Below are positions 1 to 6,023 of a stretch of DNA of 6,119 nt, piece by piece. Each line of letters starts with the position of its first letter. Positions within the stretch are counted from its first letter, which is position 1. Below the pieces are notes generated by a model. It searched no databases. It was not told the origin of the DNA and worked only from the letters and a program-made list of their open reading frames with translations. The stretch lies in contig DYLI01000032.1 in assembly GCA_020722165.1 (NCBI GenBank), positions 8,569-14,687 of the forward strand, given 5' to 3'. The translations under genes and the position numbers were made by a program. Source of the stretch: Halothiobacillus neapolitanus (GTDB taxonomy: Bacteria; Pseudomonadota; Gammaproteobacteria; Halothiobacillales; Halothiobacillaceae).

Positions 1-1
1 C

Positions 2-580
2 AGCGACAAGGCGATTGCCCCGTGGGATATCAGCGTCCATTTCGATGGTGACGGCTTGCCCGCAGGTAAAGGCAGCGTTGGTGATGGCGAAAAAATCTAC
101 CAAGCCAAGTGCGCCATGTGCCACGGCGAGTTTGGTGAAGGTGCCAAGGGCTATCCCAAAATGTTAGGTGAAACCGTTGATCAAATTCGTGCGCTGGCTC
201 AGAAGGGTGAAGACACGGTTGGCGCGCGCGGTATCAACAGCCTGTGGGGTCATGCTCCGACACTGTACGATTACATTCGTCGTGCCATGCCGTTCTTTGC
301 GCCGCAGTCCTTGAGCAACGATGAAGCCTATGCGACCACATGCTATGTGTTGTATCTGGCCGAAATCGTCAAGGATGACAAGTTAGTGTGTGATGCGTCT
401 GTATTGAAGGCCACCAAAATGCCGTCACAAGACAATTACTACACTGACCCGCGTCCCGACGTTAAGAATGTCCGCTGCATGAAGGATTGCGCCAAGGGTG
501 ATCCTGTCATCACACAAATGGCGGTGCAGGGTGTTTCTGGTGATACCTCCAGGAACGTTGCCAAGCCTGCTAATCACTAA
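2..580 (+). CDS. SoxD/SorB-type c-type cytochrome (3' part; 5' end outside window)
   Basis: The frame is open from the first bases and ends with TAA at 578-580, so the true start lies upstream. A TTG at 56 is only an internal codon, because the conserved stretch before it (APWDISVHFDGDGLPAG) is in frame. The single haem c site CAMCH is encoded at 110-124, followed by GEFGEGAKGYP. The likely distal methionine ligand lies in RRAMPF, followed by the conserved QSLSNDEAYA and YVLYLAEIV. Further cysteines occur in TTCYV, KLVCD and the C-terminal CMKDC, a signature I associate with SoxD-like cytochromes. In that family the protein accepts electrons from a molybdenum sulfane/sulfite dehydrogenase (SoxC or SorA type) in the periplasm. 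A partner gene would be expected just upstream, outside the window. SoxD versus SorB-like cannot be separated from this fragment. An intrinsic terminator follows, so this is the last gene of its unit. Confidence 0.85.
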   Translation, partial: SDKAIAPWDISVHFDGDGLPAGKGSVGDGEKIYQAKCAMCHGEFGEGAKGYPKMLGETVDQIRALAQKGEDTVGARGINSLWGHAPTLYDYIRRAMPFFAPQSLSNDEAYATTCYVLYLAEIVKDDKLVCDASVLKATKMPSQDNYYTDPRPDVKNVRCMKDCAKGDPVITQMAVQGVSGDTSRNVAKPANH

Positions 581-591
581 TCGTTGCTAGC

Positions 592-623
592 TGTAGCGCG
601 TAGCTCTTGAACTACGCACTACA
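592..623. repeat. imperfect palindrome downstream of the cytochrome gene
   Basis: Two 12-base arms, TGTAGCGCGTAG and CTACGCACTACA, can pair with one C-A mismatch across an 8-base loop, starting 11 bases after the cytochrome stop codon. No clean T-run follows, so it is not a convincing terminator by itself. It may protect the 3' end of the transcript upstream of the true terminator, or it may be a binding site. The function is inferred only. Confidence 0.5.
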
Positions 624-654
624 TTAGTTTTCGATTTTTGTGTTGAGCAAACAT

Positions 655-685
655 AAAACCCGTCACTTTGGTGGCGGGTTTTTTA
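655..685 (+). terminator. intrinsic terminator of the cytochrome operon
   Basis: A 12-bp stem (AAAACCCGTCAC / GTGGCGGGTTTT, one G-U pair) with a TTTG loop runs straight into a run of six T on the + strand (679-684). It lies 75 bases after the cytochrome stop. The A-run at 655-658 gives it weak potential in the other direction as well. Confidence 0.88.
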
Positions 686-725
686 TTGGGTGGAGAAAAG
701 GAAAGCCTCTTTAACTACTTTGTAG

Positions 726-863
726 GACTTACGCAAAAGTGTTCCAGTAAGGAAAACTCCTCGCCCGGATGTTAATCCGGGGAAGGCTGCGATAGGGCGC
801 AATCATCCCCGGATGACGCATCGCCTCTTCCGAGCCACCTGCCAGGGTAATTTTGCGTAAGTC
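726..863. mobile_element. MITE-like element with 13-bp perfect terminal inverted repeats
   Basis: GACTTACGCAAAA (726-738) and its exact reverse complement TTTTGCGTAAGTC (851-863) bound a 138-base non-coding segment. Ends of the type GACTTACGC are, from memory, typical of certain insertion sequences and their miniature derivatives, but I cannot name the parent IS. The inside is palindromic: CCCGGAT-GTTA-ATCCGGG (764-781) forms a hairpin, and ATCCGGGG (775-782) can alternatively pair with CCCCGGAT (807-814). No transposase fragment is visible. No convincing target-site duplication is seen in the flanks (TTGTAG to the left, ATATCT to the right). Confidence 0.65.
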
Positions 864-866
864 ATA

Positions 867-974
867 TCTGATTTTCCTGTGCTCCAGCATGGAACGTGGT
901 TGCTTAGCGCTCCAGCGGCACGACGCTGGAGCGACTGGGGCGGGGTTCGCACGCTGGAGCGTGGGAACGATCAA
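867..974. repeat. ~100-bp palindromic intergenic repeat, copy A (left end eroded)
   Basis: Positions 881-976 match 1045-1140 (copy B, offset 164) with about 7 differences in 96 bases by hand count. The core holds a perfect 10-bp hairpin, CGCTCCAGCG (908-917) with CGCTGGAGCG (924-933). The right arm at 949-974 ends in GGGAACGATCAA. The left arm (867-892) matches its partner only in GCTCCAGCATGG and part of TTTCC. It lies four bases from the neighbouring MITE-like element. The motif resembles the widely scattered proteobacterial intergenic repeat containing CCCACGCTCCNGCGTGGGA. No coding capacity is visible. Confidence 0.75.
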
Positions 975-997
975 TCCGGCGAGCTTTATACATGAGT

Positions 998-1173
998 CCG
1001 TTTGCGCCGCGCTTGTCGAAGCGTAGGATTTTGATCGTTACCACGCTCCAGCGTGGAACGTGGTTGCTTAGCGCTCCGGCGGCACGACGCTGGAGCGTCT
1101 GGGGCGGCATTCCCACGCCGGAGCGTGGGAACGATCAATCAACAATCGAATTCGACAAGCTCAATACTAACGG
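998..1173. repeat. inverted pair of CCGTT...GCTTGTCGAA repeat arms bracketing copy B
   Basis: The left arm at 998-1020 begins CCGTT and ends GCTTGTCGAA. The right arm at 1151-1173 is its inverted counterpart (begins TTCGACAAGC, ends AACGG). By hand the arms match at 17 of 23 positions, with the terminal 10 bases perfect. They resemble a common bacterial intergenic hairpin repeat built on TGAGCTTGTCGAA. Normally such arms sit close together; here the copy B element occupies the space between them. The right arm ends three bases before the stop codon of the restriction-modification gene. Confidence 0.6.
1031..1138. repeat. ~108-bp palindromic intergenic repeat, copy B (both ends intact)
   Basis: The 26-base arms at 1031-1056 and 1113-1138 are inverted copies of each other with 24 of 26 matches; the outer ends are TTGATCGTT and AACGATCAA. 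Inside lies a second hairpin, CGCTCCGGCG (1072-1081) with CGCTGGAGCG (1088-1097), ten pairs including one G-U. Each 26-base arm is itself partly palindromic (CCACGCTCC-AGCGTGG). There is no coding capacity. It may be a mobilised miniature element or a structured RNA/DNA repeat; on the - strand it directly follows the restriction-modification gene and could act as its 3' end structure. Confidence 0.75.
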
Positions 1174-1176
1174 TAT

Positions 1177-3954
1177 TTATTGCGTGGCGGATTCGTTGTC
1201 GCCGGGCGGCTTCGGGCGTTTTTTGGCGGGCTTTTGTGTGCTGGCGACCAAGGGCGCGGCGAGTTGTTGGTAACGCTCGAACAGGAAGGCCACGCGCTTG
1301 GCTTCGCTCTCGAAGCCGCGCACGCCATAGGCGGCATCCACGGCTTTATCGAGGGATTGGTGCGCTTTGACCAGTTCGGCGGGCATGGTGAGCGGGTCGT
1401 ATAGGTCGGCCAGCGTGGCTTGCGGGAAGTGCGTGCGTGCATCCAGCACGGCTTGCGCGGCGGTTTCGATGGCGGTGCGCTGTTTGTCCGAGGGTTCCGG
1501 CCAAGGGAAGTTGTTGTAGACGATGCCAGCGGAATAGCGATAGCGGCTCTCTAATCGCCCAGCCACGGCGCGCATCCAGGCGTTGTGCATGGTTGAGGTG
1601 AGGATACCGAAGTGGAGAGGGCTTGCGTTGGGGACAAGCATGTTGGCATCACCGCAGATTACCTCAGATGGCACATAGCCGATTGGAATGTAAGCTCTAT
1701 GTTCCGAAGAATGTCTCGGCACCAGTAAATACGAGCCTTCGCTTGGCTGCCGAATTTCTCCAAACAGTGCGGGAGTGGATGCTAGTTTCTGGGTGGCAGG
1801 TCGCGTGCTCTCTAGGCGGTAATCCCGCACGGCCTCCACTCGTTCCATCACATTAGGCATGGCGCGAAGTGCATGGGGCGGGCATTCAATCAACCAAAGA
1901 CACCAGCGCTCCCTGTTGTTAATGAACTCGTCGCTTCCATAAATTTGGCGTAGCCATTTTTCCGCCAAAGGCTCTCTTGCCAGTAAGTCTGTACGATCAT
2001 GTGAGCTAAGAAGAAGATGTCCCCCGTCATTGGGCATGCTGCCAAATACGATAGCGGGTGCAGGGCTAATAGGTGTGCGACGAGATGAAATTACCATGTC
2101 TGGCGCATCCACCAAATATGGATTGATATTGCCCGCCCGCATGGCATGCGGTTCCGCCTTGGGCGTGTCGTATTCAAAAATCCATTTTTCGCTCACACCC
2201 TGCAAGCCAAAACCGATAATTACGCAATGCACGGCGGCTTTGCCGCGTGCTTCGCTCGTCCATTGAAAGGTGCGGTGGGCAAAGTGGAGTTTGATACCGC
2301 GCGCCAATAAATCCGGCCAGAGTGCGCCGACCTGTTCGCCCTGAGTAATGGAGTTAGTGGAGACGAAGGCGGCACGGATGGATGGTTTGTGCGTCATGTA
2401 GTCCGCCGCCTTGCGATACCACGAGCTGACATAATCCAGCAGGCCAGCGTTTTTTACTCCGACGAAGATTGCAGCCATTTCGGCACGTTGTTCATCATTG
2501 AGAAACTTTGCGCCGATAAACGGCGGATTGCCCACGATGTAACTCAGGCTTTCAGGCGGGGCGATGCCTGCCCAATCCAGACGCAGAGCGTTGCCATGCA
2601 CGATATTGGGCGCTTTTTTCAGCGGCAGGCGCACGAAGTATTGGCCGAAGGCTTCAGAGACGCGCATGTTCATTTGGTGGTCGGTCAGCCAGAGGGCGAC
2701 TTGGGCGATTTGCGCGGGAAATTCTTCGATTTCGATGCCGTAAAACTGATCGACATCCACGCGGATCAAGGTGGCGGTGTCGAGAGCGAGTTGGCCGTGG
2801 GTGCGTAGGCGTTGCAGGGTTTCGAGTTCCAGCCTGCGCAGTTCGCGGTAAGCAATGACCAAAAAATTGCCGCAGCCGCAGGCAGGGTCGAACACGCAAG
2901 TTTCGGTCAACTTGCTGTGAAAGGCTTCAAACTGGCGGGTGGTTTTGCAGGTGGCAAGTTCGGCTTCAAACGCATCCAGAAACAGCGGGCGGATGGCTTT
3001 GAGGATGTTGCTTTCGGTGGTGTAGTGCGCGCCGAGGTTGCGGCGCTCGGTGCTGTCCATAACGGACTGGAACAGGCTACCGAAGATGGCGGGGCTGATG
3101 CGGCTCCAATCGAGTGCGCAGCAATCGAGCAGAGCTTCGCGCATGGCGCTGTTGCAATCGGGGATGAGCAGGGTTTCGCCAAATAGTTTGCCGTTGACGT
3201 AGGGAAAGACAGCGAGTTGTTCGTCGAGCGATTTGCCGCGTTTGTCGTCGGGAGTGTTGAGAATCTGGAAGAGGTGGGCGAGGCGGGAGCCAAGGTCGGA
3301 GCCGTCTTCGGCGGTGCGTTGTTCGATAAAGTCCTGAAAAATTTGCCGCTCAAAAATCGAGGTGTCTTCGGCAAACAGGCAAAACAGGATGCGCACCAGT
3401 AGCACTTCGAGGGCGTGGCCGCTGTAGTCGCTGGCTTCAAAGGTGTCGTGCAGGCGGCCCAGAAGTTCGGCGGCTTTGATGTTGACCGGGTCTTGGGTGC
3501 CAAAACTGCGGGTTTGGTAGCCGGCAATAAAGCCAAAGAGTTTGATGTTTTGGTGCAGGGCTTCGAGCGGGAATTCGTGTTCTTCGCCGTTTTCCAGGTC
3601 GTGCAGGCGGATGCGCGCAAAGTCGGAGACGATGATGTAACGCGGTAAGTCGCGTTCGTTAATGCCTGGGAAGTAGTCGAGGGCTTGGGTGTAGGCGCGG
3701 TCGAGGTCTTTGCCGCGTGATTTGTGCTCAACCAGGAGCATGCCTTTCCAAAACAAGTCGATGAAGCCTTGTTTGGCACCGAGTTTTTTCACGGGTTCTT
3801 CAAAGCTCGCCACGCGCTTGGAGCTTAGGCCGAAGATGTTGAAAAAGCTGACCCAAAACGGCTTGGCATCCGCGTTTTCACGCGAGGCATCCGCCCATTC
3901 GTTGGAGAAGGCGAGCGCACGGGCGCGGATGTCATTCCAGGAGAGATTGCTCAT
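1177..3954 (-). CDS. MmeI-family Type IIL restriction-modification enzyme (nuclease + N6-adenine DNA methyltransferase + specificity domain)
   Basis: A 925-residue chain, collinear with MmeI (about 919 residues as I recall it), starting MSNLSWNDIR at the same place as the family. The family methylates adenine on one strand of an asymmetric site and cuts about 20 bases downstream, with both activities in one protein. Domains: N-terminal nuclease with D66-X9-E76-H-K78, matching the MmeI catalytic D-E-K triad; helical connector, about 155-300; methyltransferase with motif X-like NLGAHYT (306-312), motif I DPACGCGNF (356-364), GIEIEEFPAQIA (406-417) and catalytic motif IV NPPF (476-479); target-recognition domain, roughly 620-820, including RLESRYRYS (800-808); C-terminal helical part with a basic tail (KKRPKPP). 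No key residue is missing and there is no frameshift, so it is probably active. No Shine-Dalgarno sequence is obvious before ATG 3954; family alignment decides the start. No separate methyltransferase or specificity gene adjoins it, as expected for this type. Confidence 0.95.
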   Translation of the reverse strand: MSNLSWNDIRARALAFSNEWADASRENADAKPFWVSFFNIFGLSSKRVASFEEPVKKLGAKQGFIDLFWKGMLLVEHKSRGKDLDRAYTQALDYFPGINERDLPRYIIVSDFARIRLHDLENGEEHEFPLEALHQNIKLFGFIAGYQTRSFGTQDPVNIKAAELLGRLHDTFEASDYSGHALEVLLVRILFCLFAEDTSIFERQIFQDFIEQRTAEDGSDLGSRLAHLFQILNTPDDKRGKSLDEQLAVFPYVNGKLFGETLLIPDCNSAMREALLDCCALDWSRISPAIFGSLFQSVMDSTERRNLGAHYTTESNILKAIRPLFLDAFEAELATCKTTRQFEAFHSKLTETCVFDPACGCGNFLVIAYRELRRLELETLQRLRTHGQLALDTATLIRVDVDQFYGIEIEEFPAQIAQVALWLTDHQMNMRVSEAFGQYFVRLPLKKAPNIVHGNALRLDWAGIAPPESLSYIVGNPPFIGAKFLNDEQRAEMAAIFVGVKNAGLLDYVSSWYRKAADYMTHKPSIRAAFVSTNSITQGEQVGALWPDLLARGIKLHFAHRTFQWTSEARGKAAVHCVIIGFGLQGVSEKWIFEYDTPKAEPHAMRAGNINPYLVDAPDMVISSRRTPISPAPAIVFGSMPNDGGHLLLSSHDRTDLLAREPLAEKWLRQIYGSDEFINNRERWCLWLIECPPHALRAMPNVMERVEAVRDYRLESTRPATQKLASTPALFGEIRQPSEGSYLLVPRHSSEHRAYIPIGYVPSEVICGDANMLVPNASPLHFGILTSTMHNAWMRAVAGRLESRYRYSAGIVYNNFPWPEPSDKQRTAIETAAQAVLDARTHFPQATLADLYDPLTMPAELVKAHQSLDKAVDAAYGVRGFESEAKRVAFLFERYQQLAAPLVASTQKPAKKRPKPPGDNESATQ

Positions 3955-4000
3955 GCTTCAAAACGCTCGGGTGATTTTTGGGGGTGTTTGCGGCGGGCAT

Positions 4001-4034
4001 AAAAAACCCGCAAACCTTGAAGGTGTGCGGGTTT
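4001..4034 (-). terminator. intrinsic terminator after tRNA-Leu
   Basis: On the - strand a stem of 13 pairs with one internal mismatch (AAACCCGCA...TGCGGGTTT outer part, AGGT/ACCT-type inner part, 3-base loop) is followed by six T (complement of A 4001-4006). It lies 44 bases past the tRNA 3' end and 46 bases before the restriction-modification start codon. It should therefore end the tRNA transcript and insulate the downstream gene. Confidence 0.85.
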
Positions 4035-4077
4035 AGTGTGTTTCTTGCTGCGCCGAATGTCATATAGAAACTGAGTG

Positions 4078-4162
<85 letters not shown>

Positions 4163-4175
4163 TTTAAGTGCGCGT

Positions 4176-4203
4176 ATCTTAAGGATTTGGCTTGGTCTGT
4201 CAA
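4176..4203 (-). promoter_or_regulatory. sigma-70 promoter of tRNA-Leu with GC-rich discriminator
   Basis: On the - strand a perfect -35 TTGACA (4203-4198) is followed by a 16-base spacer and a -10 TAAGAT (4181-4176; four of six consensus). The next bases are ACGCGC, a GC-rich discriminator of the kind found at stringently controlled stable-RNA promoters. Transcription would start a few bases before the mature tRNA 5' end at 4162, leaving a short leader. Confidence 0.8.
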
Positions 4204-4252
4204 GGGGATTTTTCGGGTTGTTTTGCGGTTTTGGGGGGCAGTGTGATTGAAT

Positions 4253-4270
4253 CGCAGCCTGATTGCTGCG
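4253..4270. other. small hairpin in the folB leader
   Basis: CGCAGC (4253-4258) and GCTGCG (4265-4270) pair perfectly across the loop CTGATT, 29 bases before the folB start and just ahead of its ribosome binding site. A six-pair stem is short, and no regulatory role can be shown. I see no convincing -35/-10 pair for folB between 4204 and 4299; the best guess (TTGCGG at 4223 with TTGAAT at 4247) is weak. Confidence 0.3.
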
Positions 4271-4285
4271 TCGGGTCGAAAAAAC

Positions 4286-4290
4286 GGGAG
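4286..4290 (+). promoter_or_regulatory. ribosome binding site that fixes the folB start
   Basis: GGGAG lies nine bases before ATG 4300. This supports that ATG over an upstream in-frame GTG at 4192, which would add 36 residues with no similarity to the family. Confidence 0.75.
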
Positions 4291-4299
4291 ATTGTTTGC

Positions 4300-4653
4300 A
4301 TGGATCGGGTCTTTATTAGTGATTTTCGGGTTGAGGCTATTGTCGGCATTTTGGATTTTGAGCGGGTGACGCCGCAAACGGTGCGGCTGGATTTGGAGAT
4401 GGCTTGGGATCATCGTCCGGCGGCGGCGAGTGAGAATATTGCGTTGGCTTTGGATTATGCGGCTGTGGCGCAGCGGGTGAAACTGTGTGTGGTCGAGGGG
4501 CAGTTTTTGTTGGTGGAGACGATGGCTGAGGCGATTGCAGGGATTTTGATGCAGGAGTTTGCCAGTCCGTGGGTGCGCGTGCGTGTGGCGAAACCGCAGG
4601 CGGTGGAGGGCGCGGCTGAGGTGGGTGTGCAAATCGAGCGGGGGGTGCTTTGA
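4300..4653 (+). CDS. folB: dihydroneopterin aldolase
   Basis: A 117-residue protein, the normal size for FolB, which converts 7,8-dihydroneopterin to 6-hydroxymethyl-7,8-dihydropterin and glycolaldehyde in cytosolic tetrahydrofolate synthesis. The start MDRVFISDFRVEAIVGILDFER is typical. Expected active-site residues are present: E21 in DFER, Y53 in LDYAAV, E73 in LVETMAE (pterin anchoring) and K98 in VAKPQAV. The protein ends VGVQIERG, also typical. The related epimerase FolX is the main alternative but fits less well. The gene has a good ribosome binding site and overlaps the next gene by one base (TGATG), so the two are probably translationally coupled. It is transcribed away from the divergent tRNA-Leu, whose promoter lies about 100 bases upstream. 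Confidence 0.95.
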   Translation: MDRVFISDFRVEAIVGILDFERVTPQTVRLDLEMAWDHRPAAASENIALALDYAAVAQRVKLCVVEGQFLLVETMAEAIAGILMQEFASPWVRVRVAKPQAVEGAAEVGVQIERGVL

Positions 4654-5876
4654 TGTCGTCGTGTGTTGCGCCCAAAAAATATCGGGGAAGCTCATCGCCC
4701 AAGGATGCGTTGCCTGTGCTTGAGCCGGAGGTTTTGCTTCATGGTGAGCGTGTGCTGGCTTTTTTGCGTGAAGAGATTGCGCGTGTGGGCGGGGCGTTAA
4801 ATTTTGCCGAGTTTATGCGTTTGGCCTTGTATGCGCCGGAGGTGGGTTATTACGCGGCGGGGATGACGAAGTTTGGCGCAGCGGGGGATTTTGTGACTGC
4901 GCCGGAGGTTTCGCCGTTGTTTGCGCGCACGCTGGCGCGGCAGGTGGCCGATGTTTTAGCTGGCTTGGAGTCGGGCGAGGTCTTGGAGTTTGGCGCGGGT
5001 TCGGGGGCGATAGCGCTGGAGTTGTTACTGGCGTTGGAGCGTTTGCAGTGTTTGCCGAGGCGTTATTTGATTCTTGAGGTGTCGGCAAGTTTGCGCACGG
5101 TGCAGCGTGAGCGATTGTTGCAAAGCGCACCGCATTTGCTGGAGCGGGTGGTGTGGTTGGAGGCTTGGCCGCAGAATTTTATTGGTGTGATGCTGGGCAA
5201 TGAGGTGCTGGATGCCATGCCGGTGCGTCTTTTGGAGGTGACGGCAGGCGAGCCGCTGCGTTTGGCGGTGAGCGATTCTGCGCAGGGGCTTGGGTGGGCG
5301 AAGCTACCCGCATCTGAGGATGATGTGCGCGTGCTGGCGGAGCTTGCGACGGCGCGGGGTGAGGCTTTTGCCGAGGGCTACCGTGTGGAGTTTCATCCCG
5401 ATTTGCCGGGGTGGATGCGCGGTGTGGCCCAGTCGCTTAAGCAAGGTGTGGTTTTGTTGTTTGACTATGGGGCGGCGGCGCGTGAGTTGTATGCGCCGGA
5501 GCGCTGGATGGGGACGCTGCGTTGTCATGTACGTCATCACGCGCACAATGATCCGCTGGTGTATCCGGGGTTGCAGGATATTACGGCTTGGGTGGATTTT
5601 AGTCGGGTGGCGCGCTGTGCCAAGGATAGCGGTCTGGATGTTTTGGGTTACACCATGCAGGCGCATTTTTTGCTCGGTTGCGGTTTGTCTGCGGTTTATG
5701 AAGATGCCTTTGCGGCGGCGGAGCGTGAGGTGGAGCGCTTGCAGTTGGCGCAGGGGTTTAAGACTTTGATGATGCCCGGTGAAATGGGCGAGCGTTTTAA
5801 GGTTCTGGCGCTGGGGCGTGGTGTGGGAAGCGATTTGGCAGGATTTAGTGTGCGTGATTTTCAACGGGGGTTGTGA
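4653..5876 (+). CDS. MidA/NDUFAF7-like class I SAM-dependent methyltransferase (DUF185 family)
   Basis: From ATG 4653, whose A is the last base of the folB TGA stop, the protein has 407 residues. A TTG at 4650 would add only one residue and is less likely. Family features in order: LYAPEVGYYAAG (59-70), GDFVTAPEVSPLFAR (78-92), SAM-binding glycine motif LEFGAGSG (111-118), NEVLDAMPV (183-191), FDYG (270-273), GTLRCH (287-292), DPLVYPGLQDITAWVDF (300-316) and MGERFKVLALGRG (378-390). Mitochondrial NDUFAF7 methylates an arginine of the NDUFS2 subunit during complex I assembly. The bacterial substrate is, to my knowledge, not settled, so a role in NADH dehydrogenase maturation is inference only. 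No signal peptide or membrane segment is apparent, so it is probably cytosolic. Pairing with folB suggests co-expression rather than a shared pathway. Confidence 0.92.
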   Translation: MSSCVAPKKYRGSSSPKDALPVLEPEVLLHGERVLAFLREEIARVGGALNFAEFMRLALYAPEVGYYAAGMTKFGAAGDFVTAPEVSPLFARTLARQVADVLAGLESGEVLEFGAGSGAIALELLLALERLQCLPRRYLILEVSASLRTVQRERLLQSAPHLLERVVWLEAWPQNFIGVMLGNEVLDAMPVRLLEVTAGEPLRLAVSDSAQGLGWAKLPASEDDVRVLAELATARGEAFAEGYRVEFHPDLPGWMRGVAQSLKQGVVLLFDYGAAARELYAPERWMGTLRCHVRHHAHNDPLVYPGLQDITAWVDFSRVARCAKDSGLDVLGYTMQAHFLLGCGLSAVYEDAFAAAEREVERLQLAQGFKTLMMPGEMGERFKVLALGRGVGSDLAGFSVRDFQRGL

Positions 5877-5889
5877 AAACCAATATTAG

Positions 5890-5907
5890 CCACAGAGCGC
5901 ACAGAGG
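5890..5907. repeat. short CACAGAG direct repeat
   Basis: CCACAGAGCGCACAGAGG contains CACAGAG twice, nine bases apart. This resembles a short intergenic repeat (CCACAGAGGCACAGAGG-like) seen next to genes in many proteobacterial genomes. It sits 13 bases after the methyltransferase stop. Function unknown. Confidence 0.4.
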
Positions 5908-5960
5908 ATTTATTTGCCCAACCTACTCTCCTGCAAGGGACGGGGAGATCAAATCTACAC

Positions 5961-5987
5961 AAAAAAGCCCCGCACATTGGCGGGGCT
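5961..5987 (-). terminator. intrinsic terminator of soxB (possibly bidirectional)
   Basis: A perfect 8-bp stem, AGCCCCGC (5966-5973) with GCGGGGCT (5980-5987) and a 6-base loop. Read on the - strand it is followed by six T (complement of A 5961-5966), placing it 36 bases after the soxB stop. On the + strand it is followed by GTTTATTTT, so it may also end the folB-methyltransferase transcript. Confidence 0.88.
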
Positions 5988-6023
5988 GTTTATTTTGGCC
6001 TGCATTAGCAGGTCAGTGGTGAG

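Noticed and set aside
592..623. Second intrinsic terminator after the cytochrome gene
   Set aside because: The stem is imperfect and is not followed by a continuous T-run; the hairpin at 655-685 is clearly the terminator.
867..1173. Possible CRISPR array because of repeated units
   Set aside because: Only two repeat copies of about 100 bases with internal palindromes, no regular short repeats or spacers, and no cas genes.
729..1442. Several open frames of 70-105 codons on both strands across the repeat region and the end of the MmeI-like gene
   Set aside because: They run through palindromic repeats or lie antisense/out of frame to the restriction gene, are rich in Arg/Pro/Ala, and have no ribosome binding sites or recognisable domains.
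2907..3779. 290-codon open frame on the - strand inside the MmeI-like gene
   Set aside because: Out-of-frame shadow of a fully conserved enzyme; composition is mostly Ser, Thr, Ala and Pro with no domain.
1177..3954. BREX PglX or generic Type I methyltransferase subunit
   Set aside because: The N-terminal D-X9-E-X-K nuclease, total length and near end-to-end collinearity fit MmeI far better, and no BREX or hsdR/hsdS genes adjoin it.
4192..4302. Extended folB start at GTG 4192
   Set aside because: The extra 36 residues do not belong to the family and overlap the tRNA promoter; ATG 4300 has a good ribosome binding site.
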